Origin: Mycolicibacterium sp.
GTDB taxonomy: Bacteria > Actinomycetota > Actinomycetes > Mycobacteriales > Mycobacteriaceae
Direction: 5' to 3'
Assembly: GCF_016462545.1 (NCBI RefSeq)
Contig: NZ_JAEMTA010000030.1
Location: 1 to 64,000, forward strand
Length of the DNA: 64,000 bases
Under the pieces are notes generated by a model. That model was not told the origin of the DNA. It was given only the letters and a program-made list of their open reading frames with translations, and did not search any database. Below, piece by piece: positions 40,955-49,283 of this stretch. Made by a program: the position numbers and the translations under genes. Position 1 is the first letter of the stretch. The number at the start of each line of letters is the position of its first letter.

Positions 40955-41423
40955 GCTACCCGTCCAGGTGTCGGTGAACGGTCGTGAGCACTCGGGCACC
41001 GTCGAGCCTCGCGTCACCCTTGCCGACTTCCTGCGCGAGAACTGCGGCCTGACCGGCACCCACCTCGGGTGTGAGCACGGCGCGTGCGGCGCATGCACTG
41101 TGCTGTTGGACGGTCGGGCCGTGCGGTCGTGTCTGATATTCGCCGTTCAGGTGGACGGCCAGGAGGTGACCACCGTGGAGGGCATCGCCTCCTCCGACGG
41201 GGAACTCTCGCCCATCCAGGCCGCGCTGCGCGAGTGCCACGGTCTGCAGTGCGGCTTCTGCACACCCGGCTTCGTCACCTCCATTACCGCGTTGCTGCGT
41301 GACAATCCCGTTCCCACCGATGACGAAATTCGCGAAGGTCTGTCCGGGAACTTCTGCCGTTGCACCGGCTATCAGGGCATCGTCAACGCAGTTCACCAGG
41401 CCGCAGCGAAGATGCAGGGCTGA
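40947..41423 (+). CDS. 2Fe-2S small subunit of the molybdenum hydroxylase (CoxS-like)
   Basis: 158 residues. N-terminal plant-type [2Fe-2S] ligands C42, C47, C50 and C62 (GCEHGACGACTVLL, RSC) and a C-terminal cluster CGFC...FCRCTG are as in CoxS. The start overlaps coxM by 8 nt. The cluster lacks a recognisable coxD/E or MoCo synthesis gene here. Confidence 0.94.
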   Translation: MHELPVQVSVNGREHSGTVEPRVTLADFLRENCGLTGTHLGCEHGACGACTVLLDGRAVRSCLIFAVQVDGQEVTTVEGIASSDGELSPIQAALRECHGLQCGFCTPGFVTSITALLRDNPVPTDDEIREGLSGNFCRCTGYQGIVNAVHQAAAKMQG

Positions 41424-41527
41424 TCCGGCCTGGTCGGGTAACGCCGATCGGCACACCATCGATACTCCTCGGGACAGTTTGCCGACGTAGTGTTGGTGCT
41501 CGGAGCCGATCGCGACAGGAGATGCGG

Positions 41528-41875
41528 ATGAGGTCGAAGGACTGGGCGGCGGCGCTGCTCGTCGCACTGGGTGCATCGATGGCCCTGGCCGTCGCGGCAC
41601 CGGCACAGGCCGGCCCCACCGACGACCAACGCGAGCAACAGGTCGATCAGGCATTCCTCAAGGCGGTCAAGGAGCAGGGCCTGAAGCCGACGTCCGACGC
41701 GTTCGCGATCGACCTCGCCCATTCGACGTGCGACGTGCTGGCGCGCACCGGCTCGGTGGAGAACGCGTTGCGCCACGTCCAGAACGCCACCGACTGGTCC
41801 AAGCCCAAGGACATCGGCGCGTTCGGCAGCCTGGCGGTGCAGGGCTACTGCCCCACGTCGATGCCCAAGCAGTAG
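41528..41875 (+). CDS. DUF732 secreted protein
   Basis: 115 residues. Signal peptide AAALLVALGASMALAVAAPAQA, then the DUF732 helical domain (DQAFLKAVKEQGLKP, STCDVLARTG, GYCPT) with two Cys that probably bond. DUF732 is common in mycobacteria and of unknown role. ATG 41528 leaves a 6-nt spacer to AGGAG; ATG 41522 would leave only 1 nt. Confidence 0.85.
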   Translation: MRSKDWAAALLVALGASMALAVAAPAQAGPTDDQREQQVDQAFLKAVKEQGLKPTSDAFAIDLAHSTCDVLARTGSVENALRHVQNATDWSKPKDIGAFGSLAVQGYCPTSMPKQ

Positions 41876-41876
41876 C

Positions 41877-42329
41877 TCAACCCGCGAGCTTCGCCACGAT
41901 GCCCGCGATCCGCCGTGCCCGGGTGTCCGCCGCCTTGGCGCCGCACACCGCCGTCACGTGCGCCTTGCGCTGGCTGTAGGACAGTTCGTGCCACGCCGCC
42001 GCGGCCGTGGGTGACCCGTCGAGTGCCACCTGCAGGTCGTCGGGCACCTCGACCACCCGCGGTGCGACGTCCAAGGCCAGTTCGACGGCGATCGCATCCC
42101 CGCCGGCGATGCCGGACTCCTTGCGGCGCTCGGCGCTGAATGGCAGCAGGAACTTGCCGCCCATCGACGCGATCGTCGACCTGTACTCATATCCGTTGAC
42201 CGTGACCACCACCGACGCCCTCTTGCCGCCGCCGAGCTCCGCGACGACCTCGGCGGGCACCTCGATGCCGGTGTTGTTCCCCATCTGGGACATCGTCGTC
42301 GAGAACTTCACCCGCCCATCATCGGTCAC
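41877..42329 (-). CDS. DUF1905 / YdeI-like protein
   Basis: 150 residues. The N-terminal DUF1905 barrel (VKFSTTMSQMGNNTGIEVPAEVV ... GYEYRSTIASMGGKFLLPF) is followed by a YdeI/OmpD-associated motif (PDDLQVALDGSPTAAAAWHELSYSQRKAHV). Such proteins are widespread, cytosolic and uncharacterised. The stop lies 1 bp from the DUF732 stop. Confidence 0.85.
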   Translation of the reverse strand: MTDDGRVKFSTTMSQMGNNTGIEVPAEVVAELGGGKRASVVVTVNGYEYRSTIASMGGKFLLPFSAERRKESGIAGGDAIAVELALDVAPRVVEVPDDLQVALDGSPTAAAAWHELSYSQRKAHVTAVCGAKAADTRARRIAGIVAKLAG

Positions 42330-42350
42330 GCGGGAGCATGACGTGGACCA

Positions 42351-42472
42351 ATGGACGCTGGCTTCATCGGTTTGGGAAACATGGGCTCGGGCATGGCCGT
42401 CGACTGGTCCTGGCCGCCGGTGCCGACCTACCCGTGCCGCTGTCAGTAGCGAGCCTGCTGCGCGCGGTTAGG
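42351..42472 (+). pseudogene. Remnant of a 3-hydroxyisobutyrate/6-phosphogluconate-type dehydrogenase
   Basis: ATG 42351 opens MDAGFIGLGNMGSGMA, a textbook beta-hydroxyacid dehydrogenase N-terminus, but the frame ends after about 31 codons. In the next frame the following bases read LVLAAGADLPVPLSVASLLRA, which resembles the middle of the same family. This points to a large internal deletion plus frameshift, leaving about 120 bp between the YdeI-like and SDR genes. The 3' edge overlaps the SDR stop. Confidence 0.65.
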
Positions 42473-43310
42473 AGACCACTCCGCGTAGGCCGTCGGCACC
42501 GAAGACGGGTTCGAGCATCGCCGAGTAGTCGGGACCTCGCCGCACCAGCTGACCACCGTCGACGTTGATGACCTGGCCGGTGATCCAGCTCGCCGCGTCG
42601 CTGAGCAGGAAGATCGCGGCGTTCGCGATGTCGGTGACCTCGCCGACCCTCGGCAGCGGCGTGCTGACCCGGTAGTCCTCGCTGAGCTCGGGCGAATCGA
42701 GGACGAGCGCGACCAGTTCGGTCCGGATCAGGCCCGGCCGAATCGAGTTGACCCGCACCCAGGAGGCCCCCAGTTCGTCGGCGCCGAGCTGCATGAGGTG
42801 ATCGATCGCGGACTTGCTGACACCGTAGGCGCCGAACCACCGGTGCGTGTTGCTCGCCGCGACCGACGAGATGCCGACGAACGATCCGCCACCACCGCGC
42901 ACCATCTCCCGCGCACTGTGTTTGAGCACGTACATGCTGCCGTTGACGTTGAGGTCGACGGTTCGGCGCCAGGCCTCGGAGTCGACCTGGGTGATGGGTC
43001 CGATCGTCTCGGACCCACCCGCGCAGTGCACGACCCCGTTCAGCCGACCGTGCCACGCCGTGGCGGCCTCCACCATGCGGGTCACCTGATCCTCATCGGT
43101 GACGTCGGCGGGTTCGTACCTCACGGCACCGGCGCCGGCGCCCGCCTGGGCCGTGATCTCGTCCTGCGCGGCCGCGAGCCGGTCGGCGTTGCGCCCGACG
43201 AGCACCACGTCGCCACCCGCTTCGACCACGGCGGCGGCGACGCCCTTGCCGATGCCACTGCCACCGCCAGTGACGATGATCGTCCGGTCCACCAACGAAA
43301 GCTGCACCAT
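42468..43310 (-). CDS. Short-chain dehydrogenase/reductase with KstR-type promoter
   Basis: 280 residues. TGGGSGIGKG gives the cofactor site, HCAGGSE the NAG position, ISSVAAS the catalytic Ser and YGVSKSA the Tyr-Lys pair; ASWITGQVINVDGG ends the fold. A KstR-like site lies 17 bp upstream of the ATG, so it is a candidate cholesterol-regulon gene, perhaps acting on steroid or side-chain hydroxyls. No closer assignment possible. Confidence 0.88.
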   Translation of the reverse strand: MVQLSLVDRTIIVTGGGSGIGKGVAAAVVEAGGDVVLVGRNADRLAAAQDEITAQAGAGAGAVRYEPADVTDEDQVTRMVEAATAWHGRLNGVVHCAGGSETIGPITQVDSEAWRRTVDLNVNGSMYVLKHSAREMVRGGGGSFVGISSVAASNTHRWFGAYGVSKSAIDHLMQLGADELGASWVRVNSIRPGLIRTELVALVLDSPELSEDYRVSTPLPRVGEVTDIANAAIFLLSDAASWITGQVINVDGGQLVRRGPDYSAMLEPVFGADGLRGVVS

Positions 43311-43327
43311 TGCCCCTTACGAGAAAC

Positions 43328-43341
43328 TAGAACACGTTCTC
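43328..43341 (-). promoter_or_regulatory. KstR-like operator upstream of the SDR gene
   Basis: TAGAACACGTTCTC matches the KstR consensus TnnAACnnGTTnnA at all but the last base and lies 17 bp before the SDR start. Confidence 0.7.
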
Positions 43342-43470
43342 GTCATCGAACCACATGGCGGCCGCGGCACCACAGCCAACGGGGAGACCTCTCACAGAAA
43401 CCGTACGCGCGCACCAGAATAGTTCGGAATGTTTGCCTGACATCGCTTCCATCAGCGTATTGTCCTGGCA

Positions 43471-43815
43471 ATGGGCACACTTCAGATCTCCGCACGACGC
43501 CTCGTCGTCGCCGGCGGATTCGCAGTCGCGGTCGCCGCCGCACCGGCCGTCGCCGCGTTGGCCGTTCCGTCGATCGCGCCGTCCTTCGGGGCCTGCGCCG
43601 GCGGTGAGACGGAGGACGTCTACACCAATGCGTGCACCCCGGACCTGGTGCCGAACTCGCCGTCGCCGCAGGGTGGCCTGCCCTCTGTCGACGGAATTCC
43701 TTGCACCGGGGGCAATTCGGGCCAGTGCATCGGCCTGTCCGAGGACGCACCGCAGTACGTGGCGCCCAACTCGACCGTCGGCTCCAGCCCGACCGTCACT
43801 GGTTCCACCAACTAG
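43471..43815 (+). CDS. Small secreted protein, first of three tandem paralogs
   Basis: 114 residues. The N-terminus SARRLVVAGGFAVAVAAAPAVAA is a signal peptide with an Arg pair that could be Tat-like. The mature part has Cys in GACAGG, NACTP, IPCTG and GQCIGL. A shared block LVPNSPSP ... GGLPSVDGIPCTGGNSGQCIGL recurs in the next two genes. Similar mycobacterial proteins are sometimes labelled intersectin-EH binding protein Ibp1, a label I would not trust for function. The -10 is probably TATTGT just upstream. Confidence 0.82.
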   Translation: MGTLQISARRLVVAGGFAVAVAAAPAVAALAVPSIAPSFGACAGGETEDVYTNACTPDLVPNSPSPQGGLPSVDGIPCTGGNSGQCIGLSEDAPQYVAPNSTVGSSPTVTGSTN

Positions 43816-43877
43816 CCACTGCGGCGACACGCTTTCAGCGAACCAGCGGTAACTGCGCAGACTGGGGAGAGCTTCCC

Positions 43878-43883
43878 TATGAT
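43878..43883 (+). promoter_or_regulatory. -10 element of a probably leaderless transcript
   Basis: TATGAT ends 6 nt before the ATG at 43890, so transcription should begin on the start codon. The surrounding CTTCCCTATGATCCACGC is repeated as CTTCCCTACAATTCACGC at 44285-44302. Confidence 0.6.
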
Positions 43884-43889
43884 CCACGC

Positions 43890-44258
43890 ATGTCGCACTA
43901 CGAGTTCCCTGCCCGCCGTCTCCTGCTCGCCGGCGGATTCGCACTCGCCGTCGCCGTGACCCCGGCGGTGGCCGCGGTCGCGATGCCCTCGACCGGGTCC
44001 GGTTCAGCCGTGGCCGACTGCGCCTCGGGCGAGGACGCGGACCAGTTCACCGGCGAGTGCGTGCCGTTCGTCGTACCCAACTCGCCATCTCCGTTCACCA
44101 CCCCGCCGGGCAACCCGGACATCCCCGAGATCGATGGCGTGCCCTGCACCGGACGCGACTCCGGTGCGTGCATCGGTCTGGCCGAGGACGCGCCGCAGTA
44201 CGTCCCGCCGACGTCGACCGTCGGATCGGATCCGACCATCACCGGTTCGACCAACTGA
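43890..44258 (+). CDS. Small secreted protein, second tandem paralog
   Basis: 122 residues. FPARRLLLAGGFALAVAVTPAVA is nearly the same leader as in the flanking paralogs. The mature chain keeps the four Cys (DCASG, GECVP, VPCTG, GACIGL) and VPNSPSP ... APQY ... TVGSDPTITGSTN; the last block matches the first paralog best. Probably leaderless. Confidence 0.82.
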   Translation: MSHYEFPARRLLLAGGFALAVAVTPAVAAVAMPSTGSGSAVADCASGEDADQFTGECVPFVVPNSPSPFTTPPGNPDIPEIDGVPCTGRDSGACIGLAEDAPQYVPPTSTVGSDPTITGSTN

Positions 44259-44290
44259 ATGGAACCTGTGCAGATTCCGTGCACCTTCCC

Positions 44291-44296
44291 TACAAT
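44291..44296 (+). promoter_or_regulatory. -10 element of the third paralog
   Basis: TACAAT in a block copied from the second paralog promoter. Here the start codon (44336) is about 33 nt after the expected transcription start, so the leader has been lengthened since duplication. Confidence 0.55.
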
Positions 44297-44335
44297 TCAC
44301 GCGACGTACCGTCAATAACCACAGAAAGCGTGACC

Positions 44336-44695
44336 ATGGCGCACCTTGAGTTCACTGCACGACGCTTGCTCCTCGCCGGCGGATTCGCGCTTGCCGTCGC
44401 CGTTGGTCCCGCCGTGGCCGCGGTCGCCGTACCGACGGTCGCCAACGCCGCACCGGCGGCCTCGTGCCCCGCCGGCGAGGAAGAGGACATGTACACGGGC
44501 TCCTGCCTCCCGCATACCGTCCCGAACTCGCCGACCAACAACGGTTACCCCGCGTCGCCGGTCTCGGATTCGCCCGGCGGTCTGCCCTCGGTCAACGGCA
44601 TCCCCTGCACCGGCGCCAACACCGGTCAGTGCATCGGCCTTCAGGAGAACGCACCGAAGTTCGTTCAGCCTCCGACGAGTATCGACGGCGGGTAA
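44336..44695 (+). CDS. Small secreted protein, third tandem paralog
   Basis: 119 residues. Leader FTARRLLLAGGFALAVAVGPAVAA and the four Cys (SCPAG, GSCLP, IPCTG, GQCIGL) are conserved; PGGLPSVNGIPCTGANTGQC matches the first paralog most closely. The C-terminal GSTN tail of the other two is missing. Function unknown; presumably a cell-wall or extracellular protein. Confidence 0.82.
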   Translation: MAHLEFTARRLLLAGGFALAVAVGPAVAAVAVPTVANAAPAASCPAGEEEDMYTGSCLPHTVPNSPTNNGYPASPVSDSPGGLPSVNGIPCTGANTGQCIGLQENAPKFVQPPTSIDGG

Positions 44696-44742
44696 CGGCC
44701 ATCACGGCCTAGGCAGCGCGTCGAGTCGCCTAGAGTTGGTTC

Positions 44743-44907
44743 ATGGCAGCCAAACCAGATCCCGCCGAAATCGGTGACGTCGAGCCACTGGCCGACAGCA
44801 CCGCCCGCCAAGCCAGGCGTGTCGTCGCAGCCTACGCGACCGACGCCGACGAGTGCCGCGTCTTCCTGTCGATGCTGGGCATCGGACCGGCAAAGCTCGA
44901 GGCTTGA
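44743..44907 (+). CDS. 54-residue protein coupled to otsA (Rv3489-like)
   Basis: Starts MAAKPDPAEIGDVEPLAD and ends RVFLSMLGIGPAKLEA. It is short, acidic at the N-terminus and probably helical. The stop TGA overlaps the otsA TTG start (TTGA), so the two are translated together. The same small gene precedes otsA in M. tuberculosis as I recall. Role unknown, perhaps linked to OtsA. Confidence 0.72.
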   Translation: MAAKPDPAEIGDVEPLADSTARQARRVVAAYATDADECRVFLSMLGIGPAKLEA

Positions 44908-46370
44908 GCTCCGAATCCGGTAACTCGGAGTACGGCCACTCCGACTTCGTCGTGGTGGCCAACCGGCTGCCCATCGACATGGAGCGCCTGCCCGACGGCA
45001 CGACGACGTACAAGCGCAGCCCCGGTGGCCTGGTCACCGCGTTGGAGCCGCTACTGCGGCGCCGGCGCGGGGCGTGGATCGGCTGGCCGGGCATCACCGA
45101 CGGCGACGAGGACCCGATCGTCGAGGACGACCTCGAAATGCGTCCGGTGCGACTGTCCGCCGACGACTTCGCCGACTACTACGAGGGTTTCTCCAACGCG
45201 ACCCTGTGGCCGCTCTACCACGACGTCATCGTCAAACCGATTTACCACCGAAAGTGGTGGGACCGCTACGTCGACGTGAACCGCCGCTTCGCCGAGGCGA
45301 CGGCGAACGCCGCAGCGCACGGTGCCACGGTGTGGATCCAGGACTACCAGTTGCAGTTGGTGCCGAAGATGCTGCGGATGCTGCGTCCAGACCTCACCAT
45401 CGGCTTCTTCCTTCACATTCCGTTTCCCCCCGTCGAACTCTTCATGCAGATGCCGTGGCGCACGGAGATCATCGAGGGGCTCCTCGGCGCAGACCTGGTC
45501 GGGTTCCATCTGCCGGGCGGAGCACAGAACTTCCTGATCCTGGCGCGCCGACTCGTCGGGGCCAACACCTCGCGGGCCAGCGTCGGCGTCCGGTCCCGGT
45601 TCGGCGAGATCCAGGTGGGTTTCCGCACCGTCAAGGTCGGCGCGTTCCCGATCTCGATCGACTCCGCCGAGCTGGACGCGAAGGCGCGCAACCGCGTGGT
45701 TCGGCAGCGCGCCAAGGAGATTCGCGCCGAGTTGGGCAATCCGCGCAAGGTGCTACTCGGCGTCGACCGACTCGACTACACCAAGGGCATCGACGTTCGG
45801 CTGCATGCCTTCTCGGAGCTCCTCGACGAAGGCAGGGCCAATCCCGCCGACACCGTGCTGGTGCAGCTGGCGACGCCGAGTCGTGAGCGCGTCGAGAGCT
45901 ACAAGATGATGCGCGAGGACATCGAGCGTCAGGTCGGGCACATCAACGGCGAGTACGGCAAGGTGGGACATCCCGTCGTGCACTACCTGCACCGGGCCTT
46001 GCCGCGCGATGAACTGATCGCGTTCTTCGTCGCCGCCGACGTCATGTTGGTGACGCCGCTACGAGATGGGATGAACCTGGTCGCCAAGGAATACGTCGCC
46101 TGCCGCAGCGACCTTGGCGGAGCCTTGGTGCTGAGCGAATTCACCGGCGCTGCAGCCGAACTCCGACAGGCTTACCTCACCAACCCGCATCATCTCGACG
46201 GTGTCAAGGATTCCATCGAGGCTGCACTGACACAGGTCCCCGAGGAGGGCCGACGACGGATGCGGGCACTTCGCAGGCAGGTGCTCGCCCACGACGTCGA
46301 CCGCTGGGCACGCTCGTTCCTCGAAGCCCTCGCTGCCACCCGCAGTGCGGACGCTTCTAGATCGGAGTGA
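44904..46370 (+). CDS. otsA: Trehalose-6-phosphate synthase OtsA
   Basis: 488 residues of a GT20 retaining glycosyltransferase making trehalose 6-phosphate from an NDP-glucose and glucose 6-phosphate. Signature blocks: DFVVVANRLPID, GWPGI, WVQDYQLQL-like VWIQDYQLQLVPKML, GFFLHIPFPP, GVDRLDYTKGID and RDGMNLVAKEYVA. Trehalose is needed for mycolate carrier and stress protection. The TTG start is chosen by the overlap with the 54-residue gene; residues before DFVVV are not conserved. The 3' end overlaps the convergent Mce-associated gene by 14 nt. Confidence 0.96.
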   Translation: MSSESGNSEYGHSDFVVVANRLPIDMERLPDGTTTYKRSPGGLVTALEPLLRRRRGAWIGWPGITDGDEDPIVEDDLEMRPVRLSADDFADYYEGFSNATLWPLYHDVIVKPIYHRKWWDRYVDVNRRFAEATANAAAHGATVWIQDYQLQLVPKMLRMLRPDLTIGFFLHIPFPPVELFMQMPWRTEIIEGLLGADLVGFHLPGGAQNFLILARRLVGANTSRASVGVRSRFGEIQVGFRTVKVGAFPISIDSAELDAKARNRVVRQRAKEIRAELGNPRKVLLGVDRLDYTKGIDVRLHAFSELLDEGRANPADTVLVQLATPSRERVESYKMMREDIERQVGHINGEYGKVGHPVVHYLHRALPRDELIAFFVAADVMLVTPLRDGMNLVAKEYVACRSDLGGALVLSEFTGAAAELRQAYLTNPHHLDGVKDSIEAALTQVPEEGRRRMRALRRQVLAHDVDRWARSFLEALAATRSADASRSE

Positions 46371-46851
46371 TGTCCTTGATCCGCCAGTCCTGGCCGATCT
46401 TCTCGTAATCGACGCGCAACCGGCTGCCGTCGTAGAGCGGCTGCTTCGTCTTGTCGGTCAGTACGCGATTCATGTACACCATCACCGAACCGGAATCACG
46501 GTGGGCGTCGAGCATCCCGACACCGACGACGTTGACCTGGCTGACGATCTGACGTTCCCGCGCCGCGGGGATGACGTTCTTGGTGGTGTCGTCCTCGTAC
46601 TCGCGGCGGAAGTCCGGCGTCAGCAGTTGGTAGGCGTCGGTGCGGCTGCGCTCGATCGTCTGGTAATCGAACCCGAGGATGATCGGAATCTGTTGCGCCG
46701 CAAGCTCGGGCAGCTCAGTCCTGGCCTGCTGCTCGCCGTTGCGTTCGACGCGATTCCAGTACAGGCTTCCGCCCGCCCCACCCAGCACGACGAATGCGAC
46801 CGCGAAGACGATCCCGACGAGCACGACCAACCTCGAACGCCACCGACCCAT
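46357..46851 (-). CDS. Mce-associated membrane protein (Rv3492c-like)
   Basis: 164 residues. One N-terminal transmembrane helix (LVVLVGIVFAVAFVVLGGAGG), then an external NTF2-like Mas domain (DYQTIERSRTDAYQLLTPDFRREYED ... VYMNRVLTDKTKQPLY). Mas proteins stabilise Mce complexes. It is the last gene of the mce4 operon and its start overlaps the stop of the preceding mas gene by 1 nt. Confidence 0.9.
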   Translation of the reverse strand: MGRWRSRLVVLVGIVFAVAFVVLGGAGGSLYWNRVERNGEQQARTELPELAAQQIPIILGFDYQTIERSRTDAYQLLTPDFRREYEDDTTKNVIPAARERQIVSQVNVVGVGMLDAHRDSGSVMVYMNRVLTDKTKQPLYDGSRLRVDYEKIGQDWRIKDITPI

Positions 46852-47570
46852 CAGTTGCCCCCGTCGGGATACTTCAGGTCGTAGCCCGTCATGTGTCCGT
46901 TGTCGTCCTCGTGCACGATCACCCGCAGCCGATACGGTTTCGACGGTGAGTTCACGCCGTCGAGGTTGGTGACCGTCACGCGCACCGACACCAGCACGGA
47001 CGCGTTGTCCGCCGTGTCGTCGACCTTCTCCAGCGCGGCGCCGTTGATCACGGCCTCCGAACTGGCATTCGTATCGCGGAAGATCGCCTTGAGGTTCTCG
47101 ACGTTGTTGCCCTGGCTCATCATGTCTCGCAACGGGCCGCTGATGCCGTTCACGAACCGGTTCACGCTGTCGTCGATGGTGTCCTGCGTGTAGCTGAACA
47201 TGTTCACTACGGTCTGCGACGCGGCGTCCACGAACTGCTGGTCGCGGGCGTTGGCCGCCTGAGCGTGCCGCTGCTGCGCCAAGAGGATCGCCACCACTGC
47301 GGAGAGCGCGGCGACCAGTACGGCGGTGACGCCGAGCGCGAGGCCCGCGACCAGCATGCGGTGCGGCTGTCTACGCGGCGGCGGACCTACGGGCGTGAAC
47401 GGACGGCTGTGAACGACCGACGGCGACTCGACGACCACCTGGGCCGGCATCGTGGCGACGTCAGGAGACGCCGGGCCTGCGGCCCGCGACGCGCGTCTGC
47501 GGGCAGCCGCCTTCCTCGCCGACCCCGGTGCCTCGATCGCTTCGTCGGAGGTCGTGTCATTCGTAGTCAA
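46851..47570 (-). CDS. Mce-associated membrane protein (Rv3493c-like)
   Basis: 239 residues. A basic cytoplasmic N-terminus (SARKAAARRRASRAA), one transmembrane helix (LALGVTAVLVAALSAVVAILLA) and a Mas domain with QFVDAASQTVVNMFSYTQDTIDDSVNRF. Directly abuts mce4F (next base), so same transcript. Confidence 0.92.
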   Translation of the reverse strand: MTTNDTTSDEAIEAPGSARKAAARRRASRAAGPASPDVATMPAQVVVESPSVVHSRPFTPVGPPPRRQPHRMLVAGLALGVTAVLVAALSAVVAILLAQQRHAQAANARDQQFVDAASQTVVNMFSYTQDTIDDSVNRFVNGISGPLRDMMSQGNNVENLKAIFRDTNASSEAVINGAALEKVDDTADNASVLVSVRVTVTNLDGVNSPSKPYRLRVIVHEDDNGHMTGYDLKYPDGGN

Positions 47571-49283
47571 TTAGGCCTGCCTCGGATCCAACATCAGGTC
47601 CACCCACGTCTCCGCGGGGCTCACCTTGTCCATGCCATCGGCGTAGACGCCCGTTCCCCCGGCGGGGTCGACGAACACACCGGTCTTCGAATCGTACGTG
47701 GCGGCAGCCGGTCCACTCGCCTGCGGCGGCGTCGCCTGCGACGGAAGAAGCGGTCCCTGGCCCGGAGGCAGCTCGGCCGGCGGCGGAGCGTCAGCGGGCG
47801 GGGCGGGCGCTCCCGGAGGCGTCCTCGCATACGGCGGCACGATCTGGTCCGGCGGCGCGTAGAACGGCAGCGGTGGCGGCGGCGGCCCCAGATCGCTCGG
47901 CGGAATCGGCAGCGGGAACGGCGCGTTCGGTGCGGGGCCGGGTCCCGGCGCAACGCCCGGTGGGAGCTGCACCACCGGCGGGCCCGGATCGTAGTCGGCG
48001 CCCGGCGGGATGTTCGGGAACTTGTTCGGCGGGGTGATGTTTCGGTCGTTGGTCACCGGTGTGTCGTAGGGCACCGGCGGACCGCGCCACGGGTTGCTTC
48101 CGATCGGCACGTATCCACGGGGGTCACGGCACAGCTGAATCGTCGGCGCCCGCTTGCCGGGGAACTCCTGGCACGGATAGTTGCGCGCGCCACGCACCAC
48201 GGCGGGATCGTTCTGCGCCGTCTTGCAGTACAGGTCGGTCGGCAGATCGCGAAGCGTGGTGTCACCGGGTGAGCGGATCAACGGCGGCGGAATGAAGCCC
48301 GTCGAGCACGGCGGCGGGTCGCCCAGATCGACCTTGAAGTCGAGCTTTCCACCCTCGTCGGCGGGGAGTCCACCGGCCACGGTCGTGAGCGCGGCCAACA
48401 GCGCCGGAAAGATCACCAGCGCCTGCTCGATCGACTTGCGATAGATGACGCCGATACGACCGAAGTTCGCCAGGTTTGCGGCGAGCATCGGGAAGTTGGG
48501 GCGGATCCCGTCGAAGGTGGTGTTGGCAGCCTGGGTGGCGCCAGGGACCGTCTCGAGCACGGATCGCAGTTGCGGATCCGCCTTCGCGGCTTCGGACGTG
48601 AACCGCGCGAGGCCGTCGGAGAGCAGCTTGATGTCGTCTCCGCTTTGGATCTGCGAGTCCAGGAACGGCCCGGCCTGATCGATCAGCTGGGTGATCTGGC
48701 CGTAGTTCTTGTTGGCCTCGTCCACGAGGAGCCGCGAGGACTGGATCATGCGGGCCAACTCGGGCCCGGACCCGTTGAACGCCTTGAACGTTTCCCTCAG
48801 CAGATCCTGCAGTCGGGTGTTGCCGATGCTGTTGACCAACGACTCGGCCTGCGTGAGCAGAGCCGCGATGTCCTGACCGACGGCAGTGCGCTCGACCCCG
48901 ATGTTCGAACCGTCGCGAAGCACGTTCGTGGACGGATCGGCGGGAGGCACCAGGTCGATGTACTGCTCGCCCACCGCCGAGACGCTCTTGACGGTGGCGG
49001 TGACGTTGTCGGGCACCTCGGTGTCGGTGTTGAGCCGCATCGAGGCGACCACTCCGGCGTCGTCGAGGCCCACCTGTTCCACGCGGCCGATGGTCACGCC
49101 TCGGTAGGTGACGTTGGCGTTCTCATACAGCCCGCCACCGGCCTTGAAGTCCGCGGTGACGTGATAGGCGCCGATTCCCACTGCGGCGGGCAGATGGAGG
49201 TAGAACGCCGAGATGGCTCCGACGCACACCACCGTGACGATCGCGAAGATCGACAACTGCAGACGTGTCAGGCGATCCAACAT
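47571..49283 (-). CDS. mce4F: Mce4F substrate-binding component
   Basis: 570 residues. N-terminal helix (LSIFAIVTVVCVGAISAFYLH), MCE domain (YHVTADFKAGGGLYENANVTYRG ... DLVPP), helical region, then a 150-residue Pro/Gly-rich tail typical of MceF. Part of the hexameric MCE tube that with YrbE4A/B and an ATPase imports cholesterol. It is the last Mce subunit; contiguous with mce4E. Confidence 0.94.
   Translation of the reverse strand: MLDRLTRLQLSIFAIVTVVCVGAISAFYLHLPAAVGIGAYHVTADFKAGGGLYENANVTYRGVTIGRVEQVGLDDAGVVASMRLNTDTEVPDNVTATVKSVSAVGEQYIDLVPPADPSTNVLRDGSNIGVERTAVGQDIAALLTQAESLVNSIGNTRLQDLLRETFKAFNGSGPELARMIQSSRLLVDEANKNYGQITQLIDQAGPFLDSQIQSGDDIKLLSDGLARFTSEAAKADPQLRSVLETVPGATQAANTTFDGIRPNFPMLAANLANFGRIGVIYRKSIEQALVIFPALLAALTTVAGGLPADEGGKLDFKVDLGDPPPCSTGFIPPPLIRSPGDTTLRDLPTDLYCKTAQNDPAVVRGARNYPCQEFPGKRAPTIQLCRDPRGYVPIGSNPWRGPPVPYDTPVTNDRNITPPNKFPNIPPGADYDPGPPVVQLPPGVAPGPGPAPNAPFPLPIPPSDLGPPPPPLPFYAPPDQIVPPYARTPPGAPAPPADAPPPAELPPGQGPLLPSQATPPQASGPAAATYDSKTGVFVDPAGGTGVYADGMDKVSPAETWVDLMLDPRQA

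Noticed and set aside
30545..44900. Genomic island or prophage at tRNA-Thr
   Set aside because: No integrase, transposase, phage gene or att repeat is visible; accessory content alone is not enough.
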